The notes beneath the pieces were generated by a model, which was not told the origin of the DNA, ran no database searches, and saw only the letters and a program-made list of their open reading frames with translations. DNA of 21,164 bases from Oscillospiraceae bacterium (GTDB lineage: Bacteria > Bacillota > Clostridia > Oscillospirales > Acutalibacteraceae): the NCBI GenBank assembly GCA_003526845.1, contig DPVM01000013.1, forward strand, positions 1 through 21,164, written 5' to 3'. Of this stretch, positions 6,902 to 13,182 are shown one piece after another; positions within the stretch are counted from its first letter, which is position 1; each line of letters begins with the position of its first letter. Both the position numbers and the translations under genes were made by a program.

Positions 6902-7647
6902 TGGCAAAGAAAATTACAAAATGGGAACCTGATGATTTTGAGCTGGAAATGACTACACATTGGTCTTTTCCGAAGCGTGGAGATTGGGCAACTCACGATG
7001 CAAAATGGCGTGGAAACTGGTCACCCTATATTCCACGAAACATTATATTAAGATATTCAAAAGAGGGCGATGTAGTTCTTGACCAATTTGCAGGTGGTGG
7101 AACTACCCTCGTTGAAGCAAAGCTATTGAATCGTGATATTATCGGTGTTGATATCAATGATGTTGCACTTGATAGGTGCAAAGAAAAAATAAATTTTGAG
7201 CATGAAGGCGCAAACGGAAAAGTTTATATCCGTAAGGGCGATGCAAGAAATTTAGATTTTCTTTCGGATGAAAGCATTGACCTTATTTGTACCCACCCAC
7301 CGTATGCCGATATAATTAAATACAGCGATGGCATAGACGGAGATTTGTCGCAACTCAAAGTGAAAGATTTTCTTGAAGAAATGAAAAAGGTAGCTACAGA
7401 GAGCTACCGTGTTTTGAAAAAAGATAAATTTTGTGCTGTACTTATGGGCGATACAAGACAAAAGGGTTGTATGATACCAATGTCTTTTGATGTCATGAAA
7501 ATTTTCCAAGATGCCGGATTTACTCTTAAGGAATTGATTATCAAAGAGCAACACAACTGCAAAGCAACGGGATATTGGAAAACAAATAGTGTAAAATATA
7601 ATTTTTTGCTGATTGCACACGAGTATTTATTTATTTTTAGGAAGTAA
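6901..7647 (+). CDS. Second DNA methyltransferase of the R-M operon (N6-adenine or N4-cytosine)
   Basis: 248 aa. The SAM-binding motif I is DQFAGGGTT at 61-69 and the catalytic motif IV is HPPY at 132-135, giving the order motif I then IV, with VGVD-like IIGVDIN between. A typical N-terminal RGNWSPYIPRNIILRYSKEGDVVLD precedes motif I. This order differs from DpnA of the classical DpnII system, which has DPPY first. So it is not a simple dpnA orthologue though it occupies a comparable place. The start overlaps the preceding stop (TAATG) and AGAGG lies upstream. Possible roles are methylation of hemimodified or single-stranded GATC, or protection against the Mrr-like nuclease. Confidence 0.88.
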   Translation: MAKKITKWEPDDFELEMTTHWSFPKRGDWATHDAKWRGNWSPYIPRNIILRYSKEGDVVLDQFAGGGTTLVEAKLLNRDIIGVDINDVALDRCKEKINFEHEGANGKVYIRKGDARNLDFLSDESIDLICTHPPYADIIKYSDGIDGDLSQLKVKDFLEEMKKVATESYRVLKKDKFCAVLMGDTRQKGCMIPMSFDVMKIFQDAGFTLKELIIKEQHNCKATGYWKTNSVKYNFLLIAHEYLFIFRK

Positions 7648-7660
7648 GGAGGAACAAAAT

Positions 7661-8128
7661 TTGTCAACAGAAAATTTTACAACATCTATTCAGGGAGATA
7701 GCGAAGGATATGTGACTTTCGAATGCCCATACTGCAATTCAGAATTTAAGTTGCAAGCCGGAGAATATCAAAATGACGATGAGCCCTTTGAAGAACTGTT
7801 TTGCCCTTACTGCGGTTTGGCGAAAGAAAAGAATGAATTTCTATCGGCAGAGGTAATCGAGCAGGCACAGGCAATTGCTTATAACTATATGGTAGAAGAA
7901 TTGAACAAGACCTTTAAGAAAATGCAAAGGTCGCTTAATCGTTCTAAAGGCTTGATAAAGATAAAAATGGATTATAAGCCATTGAAAAAGGTTGCAACGA
8001 AAGAATTAAAGGATAAGGATACCACAGAAACAGAGTTTAAGTGTTCTTGCTGTGGTCGCAGAGCAAAGGTACTTTATTGTGCAGGAGCAGCGAAGGTATT
8101 TTGTCCGTATTGTGGGGTGGATATATGA
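7661..8128 (+). CDS. TFIIB-type double zinc-ribbon protein, candidate accessory defence gene
   Basis: 155 aa from a TTG start. TTG is chosen because AAGGAGG lies at 7646-7652 with an 8-nt spacer, while the frame upstream overlaps the methyltransferase. Two zinc ribbons frame a helical, lysine-rich middle: CPYC at 22-25 with CPYCG at 48-52, and CSCCG at 128-132 with CPYCG at 148-152. Similar proteins called TFIIB-type zinc ribbon-containing are known to me as uncharacterised families of accessory regions. The gene starts 13 bases after the second methyltransferase and overlaps the next gene by ATGA, so it is likely translated with it. Nucleic-acid or protein binding is plausible; no enzyme motif is visible. 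Confidence 0.8.
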   Translation: MSTENFTTSIQGDSEGYVTFECPYCNSEFKLQAGEYQNDDEPFEELFCPYCGLAKEKNEFLSAEVIEQAQAIAYNYMVEELNKTFKKMQRSLNRSKGLIKIKMDYKPLKKVATKELKDKDTTETEFKCSCCGRRAKVLYCAGAAKVFCPYCGVDI

Positions 8129-8964
8129 ACCGATTAGAATTAAGAAAACTGAGCTTAGAATTTCGTAGATTATCAAGTAATTTGCTTAATAGCACTAATG
8201 ACACAGCAGATATAAACCTTTCTCGTTTTCTGAAATTTATAGATGGAAACGAGTTAATATCTGGAATCATTCAGGATAAAATATCAGGTGTCGATTATGA
8301 CTTTAAGAAGTGCTATGCAATAGGCTGTTCAGGTTGGGCAGAATATAATCCGCCTGAAGATGAAGCGTGCCATATTAAAGCACAGTATGATTATCTGACA
8401 TTTATAAATAATGAGGACAAAGTAAATGTTCAGGGACAATCAATGAGATATTGTTGGTCGAGCCGAAAAATCAATGATAATATTCAAAGCTTCCTTGAAA
8501 TGGCATTTAAGCCGCTTATAGATTTTATCAACGACCAGCTTTCAATGGAAATGATTGTTCTTGACGAGGAGACAAAAGCTATGGGAGGAAATACGTATAT
8601 TCAGAATATTGAAACTGTCAATGGCTCTGCGAGTCAGCAGAACAGTGGCGTAATAAATACTTATAACACTACAAATGATACAAGTTCTATGCTCGAGTTA
8701 ATTGATAAATTACTGGCTTCATTACCTGAGATACAAGGTGTTAATGCAGAAGAAATTGAGAATGTAAAAGATGATTTGGAAATGGTTCGGGAACAGTTGA
8801 AAACCGATAATCCGAAAAAGAACCGTATACGAAAAGCTCTTGTAGGTATCAAAAAGTTTGCAGGCGATTTTTCTATGAAACTTGCGGTAACACTTGCTGC
8901 TGGAGCAGTTACCGGAGCAGATTGGAATATATTGTTGCAACAGGTTGAAAATTTTATTAAATAA
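8125..8964 (+). CDS. Uncharacterised partner of the zinc-ribbon protein, coiled coil and hydrophobic C-terminus
   Basis: 279 aa; the ATG at 8125 overlaps the upstream stop (ATGA), with GGGGTGG about 5 bases before. I do not recognise a named family. Three parts are visible: an alpha-rich N-terminal domain to about residue 150 with two cysteines (KKCYAIGCSGW) and FLEMAFKPLIDFINDQL; a polar Asn/Thr-rich linker (TYIQN...VINTYNTTNDT); and a C-terminal region with a charged coiled coil (AEEIENVKDDLEMVREQLK), a basic patch (NPKKNRIRKA) and a final hydrophobic segment (MKLAVTLAAGAVTGADW). This linker/coiled-coil/hydrophobic tail layout is seen in many small genes of defence islands. A membrane or oligomer-forming effector is possible but not shown. 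It follows the R-M genes without a terminator, so it may be the last gene of that operon. Confidence 0.7.
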   Translation: MNRLELRKLSLEFRRLSSNLLNSTNDTADINLSRFLKFIDGNELISGIIQDKISGVDYDFKKCYAIGCSGWAEYNPPEDEACHIKAQYDYLTFINNEDKVNVQGQSMRYCWSSRKINDNIQSFLEMAFKPLIDFINDQLSMEMIVLDEETKAMGGNTYIQNIETVNGSASQQNSGVINTYNTTNDTSSMLELIDKLLASLPEIQGVNAEEIENVKDDLEMVREQLKTDNPKKNRIRKALVGIKKFAGDFSMKLAVTLAAGAVTGADWNILLQQVENFIK

Positions 8965-8989
8965 AAGAACTTGGGAATATATTTATGAC

Positions 8990-9018
8990 TTGACACAAAA
9001 ACATATTGCTGTTATCTA
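8990..9018 (+). promoter_or_regulatory. Possible promoter of a structured RNA
   Basis: Perfect TTGACA at 8990-8995, 17-nt spacer, then the poor -10 TATCTA at 9013-9018. It is the only promoter-like match between the partner gene and the terminator at 9241-9275. Confidence 0.3.
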
Positions 9019-9275
9019 CAGTTATCGAGCCAGTGTAGTGACCATAATAATGATAGCACCCTCGTGATAGCTATTTGATAGCAAAAGCAGAAATACCTCA
9101 TAAAATTGAGATAATCTGTACCAAATTAAAGCACATCAAGTCAAAACTCCTAAGCAAAAACAGTTAAAGTCTGTTTTACACTTAGGAGTGGGAATAGTTC
9201 CCTTTGGCTTGCAACTAAACCTAAAAATCGCATAATTTTTAAGGCTTTTGCCCTGTTTTGGGCAGAAGCCTTTTT
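9019..9275 (+). ncRNA. Candidate structured RNA or long structured 3' UTR
   Basis: No open frame of note is present, but several structures are. TGATAGC occurs three times (9051-9057, 9065-9071, 9076-9082). ACTCCTAAG (9146-9154) pairs with CTTAGGAGT (9181-9189) around an inner AAAACAG/CTGTTTT stem (9157-9163, 9171-9177). GGGAA-TAG-TTCCC follows at 9190-9202, and an intrinsic terminator ends the region. Either an independent RNA from the weak promoter at 8990 or the trailer of the R-M operon. I recognise no known RNA family. Confidence 0.3.
9241..9275 (+). terminator. Intrinsic terminator at the end of the island operon or ncRNA
   Basis: AAGGCTTTTGCCC pairs with GGGCAGAAGCCTT (13 bp with one G-U) around TGTTTT, followed by a T-run. 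It is the first strong terminator after the promoter at 4038. Confidence 0.85.
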
Positions 9276-9330
9276 GCATATTTGATAAAATTTTCCCTTT
9301 AATATATCATCAAATCAGATAAAAACAGCG

Positions 9331-9461
9331 AGGTGGATAGTATGAAACGGAAGATTTTGTTTGCAAGGCTTTGGAGCATTACAACAAGTATCTCAAACAA
9401 AGGGCAGAGTGTGACAGTCGTTAATTTTCCCCCCTTCTCACACTCTACCCCAAATATTTGA
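9331..9461 (+). pseudogene. Frameshifted gene fragment
   Basis: GAGGTGG precedes ATG at 9342, whose frame gives only 39 codons ending at 9461 with no family resemblance. Adding one A to the AAA run after the ATG shifts into a frame that reads DFVCKALEHYNKYLKQR and stops at 9422-9424, which looks far more like real protein. I infer a one-base deletion in a small gene or gene start. An imperfect 13-bp inverted repeat (9402-9414 with 9438-9450) overlaps its end. The family is unknown to me. Confidence 0.35.
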
Positions 9462-9545
9462 TTTAATATGGTGGTTATATGATTTTGTATAAGTAGTGAT
9501 TAAAATTTGAAATACCATAAAACGCAGTTATTTAAGTCAAATTTT
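9462..9545. other. AT-rich gap, nothing recognised
   Basis: Between the frameshifted fragment and the tRNA terminator I see no open frame, repeat or promoter I can support. It may contain the junction of the island with the chromosome. Confidence 0.4.
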
Positions 9546-9585
9546 TCAAAAAAATAACCTTAGGAAGCTTTTCACTTTCTAAGGT
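9546..9585 (-). terminator. Intrinsic terminator of tRNA-Pro
   Basis: On the minus strand an 11-bp stem (plus-strand 9557-9567 with 9575-9585, one G-U) with a 7-nt loop is followed by TATTTTTTT. It begins 5 bases after the encoded CCA of the tRNA. Confidence 0.8.
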
Positions 9586-9590
9586 CTTTA

Positions 9591-9667
9591 TGGTCGAGGT
9601 GACAGGACTTGAACCTGCGGCCTCTGCGTCCCGAACGCAGCGCTCTACCAAACTGAGCCACACCTCG
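9591..9667 (-). tRNA. tRNA-Pro (anticodon CGG), CCA encoded
   Basis: The minus strand folds as a full cloverleaf. The acceptor CGAGGTG pairs with CACCTCG and is followed by discriminator A and CCA. The D arm is GGCTCAGTTTGGTAGAGC. The anticodon stem CTGCG/CGCAG holds the loop TTCGGGA, giving anticodon CGG, which reads CCG proline codons. The T arm contains GGTTCAAGTCC. Its 3' end faces the AT-rich island, the usual orientation when an element integrates into a tRNA gene, though no direct repeat of the 3' end was found inside the window. Confidence 0.96.
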
Positions 9668-9688
9668 ATTTACTTGTTACGGTAGTAT

Positions 9689-9717
9689 ATTATTGCACAA
9701 AAAACGGCGCAAGTCAA
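9689..9717 (-). promoter_or_regulatory. Promoter of tRNA-Pro
   Basis: On the minus strand TTGACT (9717-9712), 17-nt spacer and AATAAT (9694-9689), ending about 21 bases before the tRNA 5' end. Confidence 0.6.
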
Positions 9718-9727
9718 GGATTATTTT

Positions 9728-9756
9728 TTGTAAATATAAAAATATTAATTTATAAT
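9728..9756 (+). promoter_or_regulatory. Promoter of the gltX-glnS-typA operon
   Basis: TTGTAA at 9728-9733, 17-nt spacer and perfect TATAAT at 9751-9756. A small palindrome, ATTGAA/TTCAAT (9761-9766, 9773-9778), sits near the expected transcription start. Confidence 0.65.
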
Positions 9757-9824
9757 TTATATTGAATATTATTTCAATTTATGCAATAATATTATGAAAT
9801 ATTTTAGTTTGAGGTTATGTTGCT

Positions 9825-11486
9825 ATGACAGAAAGAGAAATTCTCGCGGATTTTTTGTTCCCCGATATTGACAAAACTCCCGATTATTACGAAAAATTAT
9901 ATCCCCCGAGGGATTTGAAAGAGGGCGCAAGAGTTACTCGCTTTGCGCCGAGTCCAACCGGATATTTGCATTTCGGCAACCTTTTTACATGCGTTGCCTC
10001 ATATCTCACCGCAAAAAACACAAACGGCGTGTTTTTCGTTCGTGTTGAGGATACCGACCAAAAGCGCAAGGTTGACGGCGCAGTGGGCGCAATGCTCAAG
10101 GGGTTGTCGGTTTACGGCATCAATGCCGATGAGGGCGTTGTTGCCGAGGACAAGGAAATCGGCGACTACGGTCCGTATTATCAAAGTCACAGAAAAGAAA
10201 TTTATCAGGCGTATGCAAAGGACCTTGTTAAGCGCGACTTGGCTTATCCCTGCTTTTGCACCGCGGAGGAGATTGAGCAAATCCGCAACAGTCAGGAGGG
10301 CGAGGACATTAAGGGCTACTACGGCAAATATGCAAAATGCCGCAACCTCACCTTTGAGCAAATCAAAGCCAACATTGAGGATGGTATGCCGTGGACTCTC
10401 CGCCTTAAATCGCCCGGCGATATTAACAAAAAATGCTATTTTGACGATATGATTAAGGACAAAATCGAAATGCCCGAAAATGTGATTGATGTCGTTTTGC
10501 TTAAAACAGACGGCATTCCGACTTATCACTTTGCTCACGCTGTTGACGACCATTTGATGCGAACCACACATGTCACAAGAGGTGACGAGTGGATTGCATC
10601 TGTGCCGCTCCATCTTCAACTTTTCAAGGTGCTTGGCTTCAAGCCGGTAAAATATGCGCACATTGCTCCGATTATGAAAGAAGAAAACGGCGGAAAGCGC
10701 AAGCTTTCAAAGCGTAAGGACCCCGAGGCTGCCGTAAGTTACTATGACGAAGTAGGTTTCCCGGCAGAGTCGGTTAACGAATATATTTTAACCCTTTTGA
10801 ACTCCAATTTTGAGGATTGGCGCCGTGCAAATCAAAACGCACCGCTGTCGGATTTCCCGTTTAACCTAAAAAAAATGAGCGCGTCGGGAGCGTTATTTGA
10901 TTTTGTCAAGCTGACCGATGTTTCAAAAAATGTTATTTCCAAAATGCCGGCACAAAAGGTGTTTGAGCTTTCGTATGCGTGGGCTAAAGGATACAATCCG
11001 CAACTTGCATCGCTTTTTGAGCAGGATGAGCAAAAGGCAGTCGACATTCTCAATATCGACCGCGAGGGCAAAAAACCGAGAAAGGATATTGCAAAATGGA
11101 GCGATGTTTCGGATTATCTCAGCTATATGTATGACGAAACATTTACCCCGTGCTTTGACCTGACAGGCAACGCAACGCCCGAGCTTGCCGTTAAGGTGCT
11201 TGAAAAATACAAAGATGTCGTTAATCTCGACGATGATAAGGACACTTGGTTTGCAAGAATGAAAGAGCTTTGCCCTTTGGTAAACTGCACACCGAATGTT
11301 AAAGAATACAAATCAAACCCGGAGGCGTTTGACGGTCATGTCGGCGACGTTTCGACAATCGTTCGTGTTGCCCTCACAGGCAGAACAAACACACCGGACC
11401 TTTATTCCATCACAAAACTTTTAGGCGAGAGCACTGTTCAAAGCAGGCTTTCAGCCGCACTTGAATATTACAGGGAGGCTAAATAA
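9825..11486 (+). CDS. gltX: Glutamyl-tRNA synthetase
   Basis: 553 aa class Ic aminoacyl-tRNA synthetase that charges tRNA-Glu with glutamate in the cytosol. The HIGH-type motif is APSPTGYLHFGN at 41-52, with HFGN in place of HIGH. RVEDTDQKR follows at 73-81, and the KMSKS-type loop is KLSKRK at 293-298. It is longer than the ~480 aa of most bacterial GluRS, with a long C-terminal anticodon-binding part and an N-terminal extension of about 35 residues before the catalytic fold. ATG at 9825 has GAGG at 9811-9814. It overlaps glnS by one base and lies in an operon with it. Whether it also charges tRNA-Gln (non-discriminating) cannot be seen, but the neighbouring GlnRS makes that unnecessary. Confidence 0.95.
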   Translation: MTEREILADFLFPDIDKTPDYYEKLYPPRDLKEGARVTRFAPSPTGYLHFGNLFTCVASYLTAKNTNGVFFVRVEDTDQKRKVDGAVGAMLKGLSVYGINADEGVVAEDKEIGDYGPYYQSHRKEIYQAYAKDLVKRDLAYPCFCTAEEIEQIRNSQEGEDIKGYYGKYAKCRNLTFEQIKANIEDGMPWTLRLKSPGDINKKCYFDDMIKDKIEMPENVIDVVLLKTDGIPTYHFAHAVDDHLMRTTHVTRGDEWIASVPLHLQLFKVLGFKPVKYAHIAPIMKEENGGKRKLSKRKDPEAAVSYYDEVGFPAESVNEYILTLLNSNFEDWRRANQNAPLSDFPFNLKKMSASGALFDFVKLTDVSKNVISKMPAQKVFELSYAWAKGYNPQLASLFEQDEQKAVDILNIDREGKKPRKDIAKWSDVSDYLSYMYDETFTPCFDLTGNATPELAVKVLEKYKDVVNLDDDKDTWFARMKELCPLVNCTPNVKEYKSNPEAFDGHVGDVSTIVRVALTGRTNTPDLYSITKLLGESTVQSRLSAALEYYREAK

Positions 11487-13168
11487 TGGCGATTGAAAAC
11501 AAAACCGAAGAAACAGAAATCACCTCAAACTTTATCCACGATTTTATTGACGAGGATTTAAAAGACGGTGTTTATTCAAGAGTTCAAACCCGTTTCCCTC
11601 CCGAGCCAAACGGCTATTTGCATATCGGACACGCAAAGGCAATTTGCATCAACTTCGGCGTGAAAAACAAATACAACGGCGTTTGCAACCTCCGTCTTGA
11701 CGATACCAACCCCGTCAAAGAGGACACCGAGTATGTCGAGGCGATTGAGGAAGATATTAAGTGGCTCGGCTTTGATTGGGACAATGTTTATTTTGCAAGC
11801 GATTATTTCGACTTCATCTACGATTGCGCAATCAAGCTCATCAAAAAGGGCAAGGCTTATGTCGATGACCTTTCGCCTGACGAAATCAGAGAATACAGGG
11901 GTACGCTCACCGAGCCGGGCAAAAATTCGCCGTATCGCGACAGAAGCGTTGAAGAAAATCTCGACCTTTTCGCTCGTATGACAAACGGCGAGTTTGAAGC
12001 AGGCGCAAAGGTTTTGAGGGCAAAAATAGATATGTCGTCGCCAAACCTTAATATGCGCGACCCGATTATTTACCGTATCATGTACGCTCATCATCACAGA
12101 ACGGGCGACAAGTGGTGTGTTTACCCGATGTACGATTTTGCGCATCCGCTTTCGGACGCCGCAGAAAAGGTTACACACTCCCTTTGCTCACTCGAATTTG
12201 AAAATCACCGTCCGCTTTACAATTGGTTCTGCAACGAGTGTATCGACGGCGAAAAGCCGCGCCAAATCGAGTTTGCTCGTCTTAACCTCAACTACACTCT
12301 CACATCAAAGAGAAAATGCCTTAAACTTGTTCAGGACAATATTGTTGACGGCTGGGACGACCCGCGTATGGCTACAATCAGCGGTATGCGCCGCCGCGGC
12401 TATCCTGCCGAGGCAATCCGCGATTTCTGCGAAAAAATCGGCGTTTCAAAGGCATACAGCGTTGTTGATTTTGCACTTCTTGAAAGCTGTGTTCGCGACA
12501 ACCTAAACAAAAACTCCGCAAGGGTTATGAGTGTTGTTGACCCGCTTAAACTTGTGATTGACAATTATCCCGAGGATAAAACAGACATTCTCGAGGTAGA
12601 ATATCACCCCGACCATCCCGAATACGGCTCGAGAAAAATCCCGTTTACCAAAGAGCTTTGGATTGAAAAGGGCGACTTTATGGTTGAGCCGATTAAGAAG
12701 TATAAGCGACTTTATCCCGGCAACGAAGTTCGCCTTTACAAAGGCTACTATGTGACCTGCACCGGATATGACACAGACGAAAACGGCGAGGTTACCTGTG
12801 TTCACTGCACGTACGACCCCGAATCGTTCGGCGGCGACACCCCCGACGGAAGAAAGGTGCGCGGCACAATTCATTGGGTTTCCGCGGCAGACAATGTTAA
12901 AGCGACTGTCAGAATGTATGACAGACTTTTTGATGTTGAAAACCCGAGCGACGAGGAAGGCGTCAGCTCGTTTGAGGATAATCTCAACCCCGATTCTCTC
13001 GTAGAGGTTGAGGCTTATTGCGAAAAATCGCTTGCCGATACAAAACCGGGCGACAAATATCAGTTTATGCGCATCGGCTTTTTCTGCACCGACAAGGATA
13101 CAACAGACGGAAAAATCGTATTCAACAAAACAGTTGCAATGCGTGACACATTTAATAAAAAGAAATAA
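11486..13168 (+). CDS. glnS: Glutaminyl-tRNA synthetase
   Basis: 560 aa class Ic synthetase that attaches glutamine to tRNA-Gln directly. The catalytic start is FPPEPNGYLHIGHA at 37-50, with the GlnRS-type LRLDDTNPVKED at 69-80; PEPNGYLHIGH is typical of GlnRS and distinguishes it from GluRS. The KMSKS equivalent is LTSKRK at 272-277. The C-terminal half carries the two beta-barrel anticodon-binding domains. ATG at 11486 overlaps the gltX stop (TAATG) and AGGGAGG is at 11472-11478. Most Firmicutes lack GlnRS and make Gln-tRNA through GatCAB, so this gene suggests past lateral gain followed by operon fixation. Its base composition matches its neighbours, so any transfer is old. Confidence 0.95.
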   Translation: MAIENKTEETEITSNFIHDFIDEDLKDGVYSRVQTRFPPEPNGYLHIGHAKAICINFGVKNKYNGVCNLRLDDTNPVKEDTEYVEAIEEDIKWLGFDWDNVYFASDYFDFIYDCAIKLIKKGKAYVDDLSPDEIREYRGTLTEPGKNSPYRDRSVEENLDLFARMTNGEFEAGAKVLRAKIDMSSPNLNMRDPIIYRIMYAHHHRTGDKWCVYPMYDFAHPLSDAAEKVTHSLCSLEFENHRPLYNWFCNECIDGEKPRQIEFARLNLNYTLTSKRKCLKLVQDNIVDGWDDPRMATISGMRRRGYPAEAIRDFCEKIGVSKAYSVVDFALLESCVRDNLNKNSARVMSVVDPLKLVIDNYPEDKTDILEVEYHPDHPEYGSRKIPFTKELWIEKGDFMVEPIKKYKRLYPGNEVRLYKGYYVTCTGYDTDENGEVTCVHCTYDPESFGGDTPDGRKVRGTIHWVSAADNVKATVRMYDRLFDVENPSDEEGVSSFEDNLNPDSLVEVEAYCEKSLADTKPGDKYQFMRIGFFCTDKDTTDGKIVFNKTVAMRDTFNKKK

Positions 13169-13182
13169 TCAAGGTGAGAAAA

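Noticed and set aside
6901..7647. dpnA orthologue
   Set aside because: Position fits, but the order of motif I and the catalytic motif is the reverse of DpnA and the catalytic motif is HPPY, so only a generic methyltransferase call is made.
9132..9142. Third copy of the hairpin seen at 128 and 3858
   Set aside because: Only ACATCAAGTC is shared; the surrounding stem is different, so chance is likely.
9999..10661. 220-codon open frame on the minus strand
   Set aside because: It lies wholly antisense to gltX, has no ribosome-binding site and no family resemblance; it reflects codon bias of the real gene.
11576..12178. 200-codon open frame on the minus strand
   Set aside because: Antisense shadow of glnS; the glnS frame is complete and motif-supported.
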